Below are positions 48,242 to 58,178 of a DNA stretch of 64,000 nt, piece by piece. The stretch's first letter is position 1, and each line of letters begins with the position of its first letter. A program made the position numbers and the translations under genes. Under the pieces are notes generated by a model that made no database searches, was not told the DNA's origin, and saw only the letters and a program-made list of their open reading frames with translations. This DNA comes from Adineta steineri (lineage: Eukaryota; Rotifera; Eurotatoria; Adinetida; Adinetidae). The stretch spans positions 32,260 through 96,259 of the forward strand of contig CAJNOI010000249.1 of assembly GCA_905250115.1 (NCBI GenBank), in the 5' to 3' direction.

Positions 48242-48367
48242 TTTTACTTAGGCATGCGCAGTTTCAGTCAACCGTACACTGTCAGCGTCACGGTGCGTGA
48301 CTGTCGGTGCTGACAGTGACAGTTTTTCAGTATTTGCATTGAAACTGCACATCCCTAGTTTTACTTA
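48242..48367. mobile_element. 108-bp MITE, hAT-like, with 9-bp direct repeats
   Basis: TTTTACTTA occurs at 48242-48250 and 48359-48367. Between them, the left end GGCATGCGCAGTTTCA and the reverse complement of the right end (GGGATGTGCAGTTTCA) match at 14 of 16 bases. The GGGATGTGCA end resembles hAT ends; hAT duplications are usually 8 bp. An inner palindrome (CTGTCAGCGTCAC...GTGCTGACAG) increases folding. Confidence 0.75.
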
Positions 48368-48386
48368 TAAAATCAACTTGACTGTT

Positions 48387-48443
48387 TTTGAGGGTGTGGA
48401 TGTGAGTAAGAGTGTTAGGTTCAAGAATATAAGTAGGTACACC
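48387..48443. repeat. Partial telomere-like element
   Basis: TTGAGGGTGTGGATGTGAG with only a weak right arm (GTACACCCTA). Confidence 0.5.
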
Positions 48444-49520
48444 CTATACAACAATATCCGAATATATATGTTGTTAGTGTACTCAAAAAGTGAGTACACA
48501 TATAGAATCGGTTAGTGTGTCCGTCTGGTCGTCTACACGATAACTTTTGAAAGGAGAGTCAGATTTTGATGAAATTTTCTACACAATTCAGTCTCATCAA
48601 GATCTCGGTCGAGTTCTAAGAGTTATTGCAAAAATACTGATGTTTTCCCATGATTTCCATATGCACTTTTTGCAGTACACATAACTCTCGGATAAAATCC
48701 GAAGTTTTCGCATTTATTTTTTTTCCATAAACAAATATAACTCGTTGTGAAATGATGAGTTGATAAAAAAATCATTTTCTTTTGTATCAAGATCAACTTA
48801 GAAATTTCAATGAACCATAAATAAATCATATTAATGAAAAAAAGCTCTTAGCATAATTTTTAAGAGATTAAAATATCAAACATAATCTATATACTTACAT
48901 CAGAAATAGAATAAATAACAATGTTTTTTTTTGGTTATTTTAGAGAGAAAATTCACACATTCGTCTATTGTGTAATACAACAAAACATATGTCATTTATC
49001 ATCACCTGAACATTCAAAAAACTTTTCTCAATGTTAAGAGTGAATAATGCAAAAATATATGAAATTTACACTAAAATATCTTTAATTGATATATCCATGT
49101 CAATCGATTATAATTTTTATTTTTATATAAAAAACAATAATGAAAAAATGTGAGTATAATACAATTTAGTTTGTGTAGAGAATGAAAAATCAAATCTAAC
49201 TTTACTAAAAATGTTGTCTGAAAAATATAAATAAGCAGAATATGACGTATCTAAAAATATTACTTTATATATTTAATAAGAATAGAATAATATCGCTGCT
49301 GGCATCTATGCACAGCGGTGTCACTTTTAATATTCTTTTTCCTGTCACATCTACATTCTTTATATTAATGTTCATATATAGACCTTCTGTTAGTTTCTTA
49401 AATTTACTATTTTTTCATCTCATGATTACATTCCTTTCGGCAGAAAATATTTTATATATATAAGGAATAAAAAAAAACTAGATAGCTTACATTTTTTTGT
49501 TGACTAAAAATACCATTATA

Positions 49521-50600
49521 ATGAACAATACGGATGACGATGATATTGAAATTCTTCAAAGTTTCACCAGTCGATTGTCTTGGCTTATTTTCTTCTGTCC
49601 ATTTTCTCTCATTTCATTATTTTTCTTCTATTTTTATTTTTATCATATCTGTCGACAATATCAAACTTTATTATTTCAAAAACTAAATAATCATACACTT
49701 TTATGTCTTTTAATAACTGATTATCTAATGATTCAAACTGAATTACCAATGACCGTTGGATTTCTTCTAAGAAATCGAGCTATAATAGAAACAAAAAATT
49801 TTTGTGTTTATTGGAATTATTGGTATTATGTTTGGTCTACAATGTCAATTCAATTTTCAATGTTAACAGCTATTAATCGATATTTACTTATATTTCATAA
49901 AATATTTTTAATAAAATATAAACTGTATTGTCATTATTTACCAATAGTTTGTATTTGGTTATATTTACCTTGTCTTCATTTGTATTTTATTGTTTTTTTT
50001 CCTTATGGTAATACAACATTTGATTTTTCGAAAGAATGGTGTGGTGGACCACAGTTTTTACTTATTAGATTTTATGTTGCTTGGGATACTCTCTTTGATA
50101 CATTTACACCAGCTGCAATTACAGTACTTTTCAATCTTATTATAATCATAAAAGTTATCTTTTTTAAAAAACTTCCAGCAAATACAATAACGAAATGGAA
50201 GAAAAATCGTCGAATGATTCTTCAATTGACGGGAATTTGTTGTTCACAACTTATTGGTAGCGTGCCTTATACCATTGTTACTTTAGGTGAAGTTTATGGT
50301 TCATCAACATTTGCGTTAGATATTTATACACAAGCATTGATTTATACATTCTATATACCAAGTCTTTTTTCACCTCTTTTTGCGATGGTTACATTACCAA
50401 AAGATATAAGAGACAAAGTACCACTTATTTCGAGATGTTGGAAGAATAGACCAGATACTATTAATGTTTTACAAAGAATGTCAGTTGATCCTTCGACAAG
50501 AGATCACCCTAGAAACCCAACGAATCGAAATAGATCTATATTTTCTAAAATACGTTCGTACCGAACTGCACCCGCACCATTTCTTGAAACGCAAACATAG
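49521..50600 (+). CDS. Rhodopsin-like receptor 5
   Basis: A single exon of 359 aa from the first ATG (49521). Seven hydrophobic helices are visible. Helix 3 ends TAINRYLLIFH, an NRY variant of DRY. Cys is present before helix 3 (NFCVYW) and in the second outer loop (EWCGG). A basic loop (KWKKNRRM) precedes helix 6 (GSVPYTIVTL). Helix 7 ends FSPLFAMVTLPKDIR, a helix-8 junction. The C-terminal tail is long and rich in Arg/Pro/Ser. It is related to a rotifer orphan class A group; the ligand is unknown. Confidence 0.8.
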   Translation: MNNTDDDDIEILQSFTSRLSWLIFFCPFSLISLFFFYFYFYHICRQYQTLLFQKLNNHTLLCLLITDYLMIQTELPMTVGFLLRNRAIIETKNFCVYWNYWYYVWSTMSIQFSMLTAINRYLLIFHKIFLIKYKLYCHYLPIVCIWLYLPCLHLYFIVFFPYGNTTFDFSKEWCGGPQFLLIRFYVAWDTLFDTFTPAAITVLFNLIIIIKVIFFKKLPANTITKWKKNRRMILQLTGICCSQLIGSVPYTIVTLGEVYGSSTFALDIYTQALIYTFYIPSLFSPLFAMVTLPKDIRDKVPLISRCWKNRPDTINVLQRMSVDPSTRDHPRNPTNRNRSIFSKIRSYRTAPAPFLETQT

Positions 50601-51394
50601 AAATTAACATAAACGCCTTATTATTTTGATTATTATCTTTTGAAAAGTATTTCTTTATAAATAGATGATCAATTGAATTAATATGACATGATGTTTCTTT
50701 AAACTGCTTACATTTTAATTCGATAGTTTTAAAGATCTGAATTAGTCAGTCAAATTAATTATTTTAGCTTTGATTGTTTAAAAAACAATAATTGTTATTT
50801 ATTCTTGACATTCGTTTGCATATTTTCTCAATGTTATTGCTCTAAAACAGCCATTACATGAGGTAAAACGTTTATAAGTAAGCCAACCATGCATGTACCG
50901 TCATGTTTTCCAGTACAACCATGACCAACGGATTGTCCATTTCCAAAATCATCAAAATATACTGAAATATTCAATGAAATCAATGTATTTCGCATACGAA
51001 TAGTAGCTGTATGCGAGTCTGAATCAATATGTGTAGATATAGTGGTTGGCGGGAAGATATAATCTAGATGATACGTGACTCGAGGTTCGGTAATTCTCCC
51101 AATCGCCCTCATTGTGCGTTGTTTGTTAGTGTTTTATAAAGGAAAATGAGTACATATTCACTCATGTAACCAGTTATGCATTTTGTACGGGTCCTGCTGG
51201 TTTTGAGTATAACTAAGCCATTTCTCAAGTAAATCTGACGCCTTTTTTCTACCAAAACTCACATACAAAAGAAAAAGATTTAAGGACTTTAGATTTTTGT
51301 GGTTGACTTCTCATGGAATCATCCATGTGTAAATAATTCAACAAATACAGATACAAAGACAACATTCACGAGTTATCCCTCTTTTTATAAATAT
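50601..51394 (-). other. Spacer with an unexplained open frame
   Basis: A minus-strand frame at 51112-50834 encodes 92 aa (MRAIGRITEPRVTYHLDYIF...). Codon use looks protein-like and it has a Cys pair (GHGCTGKHDGTC). I recognise no family; it may be a small gene, a terminal exon or a relic. Confidence 0.35.
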
Positions 51395-51988
51395 TTATAA
51401 AAGTGATACACGGCCTCCGTACATAGAGAGTTGAACAAAAAGACACCAAGGAAAAGGTGCATGCAAAGAGTCTAGTTTTAGTTTGTCTAGTTCTTCATCT
51501 TTTTCGTTTGCTAAACTCAAGCAGTGTTCATCACATTTCAATGTCAAGATAAATATCGCGTATTCTCGTGGAAAATCCTTCAGCGGCTCTCGATCAAATC
51601 TTCCATTGAGCTGACGATAACCATTTTCTGACCAGCCGTACGTAGAAGGACTCACATCATAACGATTCTTGGCGTCCGTCATTGGTTCGGGTATTATATT
51701 TCGTGAACGAACTCCAAAAAACACCTTTTCATTATGTATTTTTATCCGAATACGATGAGTTCCGGATGAATAAGAATGATTGCCAAGGACGCATTGATAG
51801 AATCCCTTCTTTACCGTTTCGCATGTCCGTTCATCATCTACCAGTCGAATAGCATCTTTATTGGGTGTGTAAATTTTATCGAATTTTTCATCAACCACTG
51901 TGTGCATCATGTTGATTTGATTCGTAGTGTGCAGGAGAAAGTAATCGTTTGTTTTTATGTGCTTCTGATATATTAAACACGTTGTCAT
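51395..51988 (-). CDS. SPRY (B30.2-like) domain protein
   Basis: A single-exon 197-aa frame. Residues about 60-197 show a SPRY-like pattern: YQCVLGNHSYSSGTHRIRIK, then FFGVRSR, YGWSENGYR, FILTLKCDEHCLSLANE and PWCLFVQLSMYGGRVSLL. SPRY domains are protein-recognition modules, common at the end of TRIM ubiquitin ligases. There is no RING or B-box here. The gene starts 92 bp from, and divergently to, the B-box gene at 52081. A shorter product from the MMHTVV methionines is possible. Confidence 0.7.
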   Translation of the reverse strand: MTTCLIYQKHIKTNDYFLLHTTNQINMMHTVVDEKFDKIYTPNKDAIRLVDDERTCETVKKGFYQCVLGNHSYSSGTHRIRIKIHNEKVFFGVRSRNIIPEPMTDAKNRYDVSPSTYGWSENGYRQLNGRFDREPLKDFPREYAIFILTLKCDEHCLSLANEKDEELDKLKLDSLHAPFPWCLFVQLSMYGGRVSLL

Positions 51989-52080
51989 TAGAGAGTGCTT
52001 TTTTCTTTCTTCACATTTTTATGTGCTTCGAACACAGACAGAATAAGAACAATTATTCATTTCTTCAAATTCTTCAACAA
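51989..52080. promoter_or_regulatory. Candidate bidirectional promoter
   Basis: Only 92 bp separate the start codons of the divergent SPRY and B-box genes. The strip is T-rich on the plus strand with no clear TATA box. Confidence 0.4.
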
Positions 52081-53286
52081 ATGGCGACAGCAAATAACAA
52101 AATACAATGTTTTGTGTGCAATAAAGAAAACAATACATACAGGTGTACAAGATGTTCAAATGAGTTCTGTTTCACACATTTAATGGAACATCGACAAAGA
52201 ATCAAAACACAATTAGAGACAATTATTAATGATCACGATCAATTTCAACAAACAATAATTCAACAAAAAGAGGATTCACACAATTCTTCTTTCATTCAAC
52301 AAATTAATCAATGGGAAACAAATTCAATTCATCAAATTCAACAAACAGCAGAAGAATGTCGGAAAACATTGATGAAATTAACACAAAAGTCGATCGATGA
52401 TGCAGAAAAAAAGTTTATTGAATTATCTCAGAAATTAAAAGAAATTCGTGAAGAAAATGAATTTTATGAAATTGATTTAAATAATTTTCAATTAAAATTA
52501 ACACAAATTACAGAAGAATTTCTTCAATCATCAAATATTTCTATTCGACAAGATTCACAAGAATTTATCAAGAAAATTTCGGTTGTTTCACCATTCGGTA
52601 CGTTTATTCAATTATTTCATTTTGAGAAAACGAAGTCTAAGCGAAGTATTTTTTCAATTTCTTCGTATTACAAACTAATCTTATCAACGGGTGTGGGTGT
52701 GGGTGTGGTGCCGGTATGAGTGGTTGTACGTGTTGATGAAAAACAGTCGCACTCATACTTCAAATTCTCACTCACATTCACCCTCAAGATATAGAAAAGC
52801 TTACAGTGGAAGAAGGGATTGATCGTTCTAACCTTTTTACAGAGTATGAATATGTTTTTGTCATAGATCACTAATAAATTTCTCCTAAAACTGCTACAGA
52901 TTTTCCATCAGTAATATAAACATTGCAGAATGAAAAAATAGATGAAGACATAGTGAATGATTCAAAATATTATACATTCTTTTATAGACATCGTATCTTC
53001 GACCAATGTAACTACTACCTTGTCAGTTGCACCGGAGAAAGTGAAGGAGCCGCTGTGTCATGGGAATCCTTGTCCTCGCTGTGGGAAATGTTACGATTGG
53101 TGTTATGCTGGCAATTTTGATCGAGATTACGATCTTTGGAGTTATGGTGTAAGCGAAAAAATCTACTTTCATGATCAGTGGCATCGTCGTCCTAATGGGC
53201 CTAGTGTGAGATGCAGTTACTGGTTCTATTATCATTTCGGTGGTGACGGTGAACATCATGGATTTGATTTGTGCCGCTGTGAATAA
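52081..53286 (+). CDS. B-box zinc finger / coiled-coil protein, possible Cys-rich C-terminus
   Basis: Exon 1 starts at 52081. A B-box-type finger occupies residues 10-37 (CFVC, CTRC, CFTHLMEH), followed by a long coiled coil (about 40-165) rich in Gln, Glu and Lys, as in TRIM proteins. A donor at 52598 (CCATTCG then GTACGT) can be joined in phase to an acceptor before 52988. The result is 271 aa with a compact Cys-rich end (CHGNPCPRCGKCYDWC...CRCE). Without splicing the frame would run into a telomere-like repeat and stop at 52719. The B-box and coiled coil are firm; the second exon, a motif I cannot name, is tentative. A ubiquitin-related scaffold role is possible. Confidence 0.6.
52689..52790. 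repeat. Telomere-like hairpin in the B-box gene intron
   Basis: GGGTGTGGGTGTGGGTGTGG and CTCACTCACATTCACCCTCAA; it lies in the proposed 390-nt intron. Confidence 0.8.
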
Positions 53287-54079
53287 CATTACAAGTGGCA
53301 TGCGAACGCTTCTTGTTCTCATTCTTTTCCTTAATTTTCTCCTTTTTGACGAAAAACTTTCTCCCTTTGAGTGTGGGTATAACAAGCTGCCATGACTCGT
53401 TTCGATCTTGCTTAAGGATCTAATCCGATGACTTAAATTTCGATCGAAATTTTTTCGACCAACTCTTGACGAAAATGAGAGGTTGGTGTATTTCATATGA
53501 AATGATAGATTTTGATTGCTTTTGCTGAAATATATAGGATAGTAGGAGTAAGTTATACATGTTCAGGATGTGAATTGTTATCAAGACGCATTTCAATTCA
53601 AGGGTGTGGGTGTAGATGTGAGTATGGGTGGATGAGGATATGAGTGCAAAAGAACAATCACCCCACACCCTTAACTGAGTTGATGGTGCTAATCATGGTT
53701 CATTCTCATCACAGAATATGGATTGAATTAATCGTACCTTTTCAAACAGACATACCTGAAATATTTGAGAAGATCTATTGATTGTGTTTTATTTTTTCTC
53801 TCCAGGGATTTTCTGTTATCAGATGTTTGATTAAGTTACTAGCTTTTCTAGAATGTGCGTCATACAGTAATATAACTTTTATACTGTCTAGTTTTATGAG
53901 AAGCTGATGAAGAGATAAGAATTATTATTTTGATTTTGATGGATATGACAGATGTGTCAGAATAGGTTTTCTTCAATATTTATGAAAAAAATATCATAGA
54001 TGGATCTAGAATTCATTTAGTAAAGTGACGGTTTGCAGGAAGTTATTACAACTCATTTCTTTTTTATCTACTTTGATCA
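53287..54079. other. Gene-free spacer
   Basis: Contains one hairpin; no other structure seen. Confidence 0.5.
53597..53675. repeat. Telomere-like hairpin, 53.6 kb
   Basis: TTCAAGGGTGTGGGTGTAGAT and ATCACCCCACACCCTTAACTG. Confidence 0.8.
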
Positions 54080-55599
54080 ATGAAAGCATTGACTTTGTTA
54101 ATCCTACTGATTCATTGCACCAGTAGTCTTGGTCTTTCTTGTATCAGCAACGATAAAAATGCATCAACAAAAACAACGTTCGACGATTTTGATCTTGAAG
54201 ATTTTATGAAGAAACTCAAAACTTTACCCACCGATAACTACGAAGACGACGAACTATGTCACCTGGACGTTTTTATTAATTATACGGGACGCTACTTGTT
54301 CATTGATTTCATTGAAGAACTCGAAGACAATGGATTTGAAGATCAGAAAATCCGACTTGATACAATTGTACGGGTTCATGCTGGTAATGACATGAACTTT
54401 CGCATCGTTGGATACCTCGAACATGCATGTGCAGTAGATGGATGTGAGATCAAATTTTTGGAGACTCGCCTTCAATGGCTAATCAACGCGAACTATACTG
54501 GTTTAGGCACAGAAATCGCTCCAATTATTTTAGAGGATGATAGGACGAATCGCGGTAAGTTACTGGTTAATATGAATGGAAATTTGTCTGTTCCAAGTTC
54601 TATAAATTCTTTTGCTAAATATGTATCTTTCCAAAAACAAATACTTGCAGTCTGTATATCGAATAGATATTCATTGTATAAGAATATTTTTTCCCAAAAC
54701 TTCTCTAATATTCTGATATGCTACAGTTTTCTGTCGTTTTATACACACATACATATATATATGTATGTATTGTTAAGATGAGCTATGTATACTGGAGATC
54801 TTCCTTTGTCTAGATCTGTATAGCTTTAATGTAGTCAATTATAGAGTTATCTATTTCTTAAAATTGTGCCTTTAGTGTCCAACGCTAGAAACCTACAATT
54901 TCTTCAGTTAGTCCGCTTTCCTCGGAAATCAACACGTTTCCTCTGTGACAATCCTCTAAAAATAACTAGATCTTCGACAAATAGTATAGTAATCATTATT
55001 TCAAGGCGAAGACATGACAGTGGCCGAGAACATTCTATCATATACCCAATATTTCAGAATATGCAATTAGTTTTGAAAGGAAATGCGCTTCGATAATGAC
55101 TGCCCATCTGATTAACAAACAAAAATATTTTTTCTGGGAATATTTAGGAACATGTTTCAACTCAGACGATATTGATACACACTGTGACAGCGGTTATTGT
55201 GGAGCATATATGCTTTTAGACGAAAAAAAAGAAGAAACTGAATCGGATCAATATTGTGTTGATGATAACGGCAAGACCACGTTCTCAAGCGTATCTATTG
55301 TAGTTACTCTTAATCCATCCATTGATTATATAAAATATAAATTGTATGTTGATTGCCATTATGATAACTGTAATGGAGAGAATAATCTCGTCAAAGTTAA
55401 ACAAATATTTCATACAAAATACAGTTTTGCATTGATGCATAAAATACTTGGAAATGAAACGGAATCAAAAGAAAGTGAAAAAACAGCAACAACTGAGACA
55501 ACGCCATCAAACAACAATAGTTCGAATGTTTTATGTGTCAATACAATGGTATGCATTGTTATGATCAAATTTATATATTGTCTAGTTTTTCTGTTCTAA
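54080..55599 (+). CDS. Secreted Cys-rich protein with hydrophobic C-terminal tail
   Basis: Three exons (54080-54554, 54876-54906, 55080-55599) join in phase to 341 aa. A signal peptide (MKALTLLILLIHC) leads into a Cys-bearing region (ELCHLDVFINYTG...EHACAVDGCEIKF...WLINANYTGL). The second half has CFNSDD, HCDSGYCGAY, YCVDD and CHYDNCNGENN; a C-terminal NCN after paired cysteines recalls Ly6/three-finger domains. The last 25 residues (VCIVMIKFIYCLVFLF) are hydrophobic after a Thr/Ser/Asn stretch, consistent with a GPI-anchor signal. Exon 2 is only 31 nt and rests on phase alone. If that is wrong, the locus may be two pieces or a broken gene. Function unknown. Confidence 0.55.
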
Positions 55600-55771
55600 A
55601 CAAAACAAAAACTTCATTAAATATCGCTTCTTATTCAGTGTTGTCAGTAAATTTGTCTGTGCAAGTATTTTAATCATACATATGCTTCAATATTTATTTT
55701 TCTGAATTGCTTCGTAACCTACTAATTCTGAAATAAATCTTAGAAGGACACTAACAGTTATCGAATTTCTA

Positions 55772-55826
55772 TAGGGTGAGTGGTTGTTACTCTTTCACTC
55801 TCGTCCACATCCTCACCTTTAAGATA
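55772..55826. repeat. Telomere-like hairpin at left edge of RT fragment
   Basis: TAGGGTGAGTGGTTGTTAC and CTCGTCCACATCCTCACC, diverged. Confidence 0.6.
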
Positions 55827-56095
55827 ACAAATGCATACATATACTTTCTTGAACGGACGATCGCGAAATGGACCCGTCGAACAGAATCGCTCTACTTCAG
55901 GTGCATCGATGATCTTTTCATCATGACTAACGCGCGTGTGGACATCTTGCAAGGCTTAGTGCGCTTCTGGAACAGACTCGATAGCAATATCGAACTCCTC
56001 GAAGCCATATGTCCGATTACAGCATACCGCGACGAGAAACTAGAATACAGAGAAGGAAAACCGAAACTCAAGGTTTTTCACAAGTCTTCCCACTA
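55827..56095 (+). mobile_element. Penelope-like reverse transcriptase fragment
   Basis: The frame encodes YFRCIDDLFIMTN, the YxDD-type polymerase core, followed by FWNRLDSNIELLEA, EKLEYREGKPKL and KVFHKSSH. This order and spacing match the C-terminal part of Penelope-like RTs, which includes the IDD core and the 'YHKP' block. Only about 90 residues remain, there is no endonuclease domain, and both ends stop at telomere-like repeats. It is a dead fragment. Penelope-like elements lacking the endonuclease are known at bdelloid telomeres. Confidence 0.7.
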
Positions 56096-56110
56096 GACAT
56101 ATTTCCTTTC

Positions 56111-56183
56111 GTCTTGAGGGTGTGGGTGAGAATGTTTTCTCTTTCCTCATCCTTAGCCGCATCGACACCCACATCTACACCCG
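56111..56183. repeat. Telomere-like hairpin at right edge of RT fragment
   Basis: TCTTGAGGGTGTGGGTGAGAA and ATCGACACCCACATCTACACC. Confidence 0.75.
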
Positions 56184-56194
56184 TAAATATATTT

Positions 56195-56207
56195 GGGGGG
56201 GGGGGGG
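56195..56207 (+). repeat. Run of 13 G
   Basis: An uninterrupted G tract, exceptional in this AT-rich window, 12 bp after a telomere-like hairpin. Confidence 0.9.
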
Positions 56208-56620
56208 CAGCTTTCATGGATTCATCAATAACATAAATAGAACAATCGATATTTATGTCCTATCGGTATCTAAGGAGAAGCGCTATTTATTAAAAAGATT
56301 TTCTTGTTAAAAATTAATAGTGTTATCTCTGTTTATCAGTGATCTGATTGACACATATATTTTCCCTGTCACTTTAGTATAAAGTGTTTTATTAAATAAT
56401 TCTGACATTCAATATTTGATCATTTTGGTATTAGAAAATCTAAAAGCTATTTGACTTCCATGAAACAACGTACATTACGCAATGTAAGTATTAAAAAAAC
56501 ATCATAAGAACACAACCGTAATACTGCTCATCGATTAGACAGTTGCAATGTATGTATAAAGAATATTCGGTTCATTTTCAAAAGAGATACAATTTTTGTT
56601 ATATAAACAATCTGCTTAAG

Positions 56621-56684
56621 TGAAGGTGGATATCGGTATGTGCGAATATTAGATCAATCCACATTCAGACTCTACACCTTCAAT
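56621..56684. repeat. Degenerate telomere-like hairpin, 56.6 kb
   Basis: TGAAGGTGGATATCGGTATG and ATCCACATTCAGACTCTACACC. Confidence 0.55.
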
Positions 56685-56959
56685 TTAACAAATAAAAAAA
56701 TGTCGACTGTAGTGAGAATTTCAGTTATAATTTCTTTGTAAATCATCAATACAATTCGTAGTTTCGTGGTATAACGTTCTAAAAAAGAATGATGCGATAT
56801 ATGTGTTCTCTTATCAAATTCTGCAACAAAAGTGCTACTTCGTATTATTTCTGACGTCATTCATGATGGGATGTTGATATAATTCGTCATCTGAGTCATT
56901 TATTATCAATGAAAGTATAAAAATATATCAACAAATAACAAACATTAAAAATATTATTC

Positions 56960-57560
56960 AGTATCTTCATTCTCTCCGTCTTAACTTTTCACAAAGTTTC
57001 ATCGTTAACTTGTTACGATTGTTCAGAAACTCATGTTAATCATTGGATTGATAATAAGACTCTTCCATCATTTCCAATCGATTGTTCAATAGTTGAAGCT
57101 AAAAAACAATTCGATGGTTCACACTATAAAATGGAAAAGAAAGTTTTGCAAATTATTTCGATGATTTTGATTTAGATTGTCTTTCTTTAGTTGCACAACA
57201 GATAAATATAATAATCAAACAAGTTTACAACGAATTTTAAATGCATTCACTCTCGAAGAAAATTTTCAACCATTCGATGTTTTATTTAATAATAATAGTA
57301 AACCATTTACTGAACAAAATCCATGTACTAATTTTTCCAATTCTACTCATTTCGAATGTCCAACATCAGGTTGTTTTCTATCAGAAATGGAATCAATACG
57401 CGAAATTTGTGCTCGATGTCCAAAAGAATTACCAAACATTAGATCTTGACTTTCTCAATCGTCGAGTATTTTTCTTTCTTGAAAATAGAACACGATTAGT
57501 TGACAAGAGTACACTTGTGTGTCGAACAAAAGATTCATCAATTAAGCAAAATGGAATTTG
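56960..57560 (+). pseudogene. Degenerate secreted Cys-rich protein gene
   Basis: A signal-peptide-like stretch (ILFSIFILSVLTFHKVSS) leads into LTCYDCSETHVNHW, but it has no in-frame ATG and a stop just upstream. After about 60 codons the frame stops and coding continues in other frames: FSCTTDKYNNQTSLQRIL...CPTSGCFLSEM...CARCPKEL to 57449, then DLDFLNRRVFFFLENRTRL to 57561. No intron model repairs all the breaks that I could see. It appears to be a broken relative of secreted bdelloid proteins. An unrecognised multi-exon gene is the alternative. Confidence 0.5.
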
Positions 57561-58178
57561 ATTTCAATAAATTCTAACTGTAATACTCTCAATGGTTATA
57601 GTTCTTCTACCTTCTTTTTTTTTAAAATTAATTTCATTATTCACATACAATAAATAATAAAATTCGTACGAACTTCTCATGACTTATGTTTATGCGTTTC
57701 TATATGTTACCACATGTTTTTTATTTTATAAAATACGTTTCCAATTCTGTTCTTTAGAAAGAAATGCAAACAGTACAACTGAGTTTTGTACCTCGGGTGA
57801 AAGAAAGAAAGAAACAAACATCAACATATTACTCTTTGTTACACACAGTGTTTGAAGAAGAAAAAAAACCTAGTGTAACAGATGATCAAAACATAGGTAA
57901 ACACGAAGTCGTTTTTTTCTTTTTCGAAAGAGTGTCCCTCAACTACAATTCATATATAAAATAGATTTCATTTATTCATAGCACACATATATTGATCATT
58001 GCGATGGTTCATTATAAGTTTCTTATGCTGAACACAATCATACTATAGTAAATTTCGACTTTTGATTCCCTTTCTTACCATTCTAAAATAATACCATATC
58101 GATGTTTCAGTCGTTGAATATTGCATTTAAGCCTTTTTTTGAAGTATTAGGATATTTTATTCATCACTTTAGATTTCC
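57561..58178. other. Spacer with a possible 5' exon
   Basis: 57757-57896 is bounded by acceptor-like TTCTTTAG and donor-like AGGTAAAC and is open (MQTVQLSFVPRVKERKK). Its phase does not fit the gene at 58179, so it may be untranslated or unrelated. Confidence 0.3.

Larger units (their letters stand above)
47192..49520. other. Gene-free spacer with a MITE
   Basis: Apart from the element at 48242-48367 and the hairpin beside it, the sequence is AT-rich. 48.5-48.65 kb contains GTCCGTCTGGTCGTCTACAC and a GATTTTGATGAAATTTT stretch of repeat-like character. Confidence 0.5.

Noticed and set aside
48450..48700. Repeat-like GTCCGTCTGGTCGTC segment as a protein-coding gene
   Set aside because: All frames are broken within short distances; at most a fragment of a dispersed repeat.
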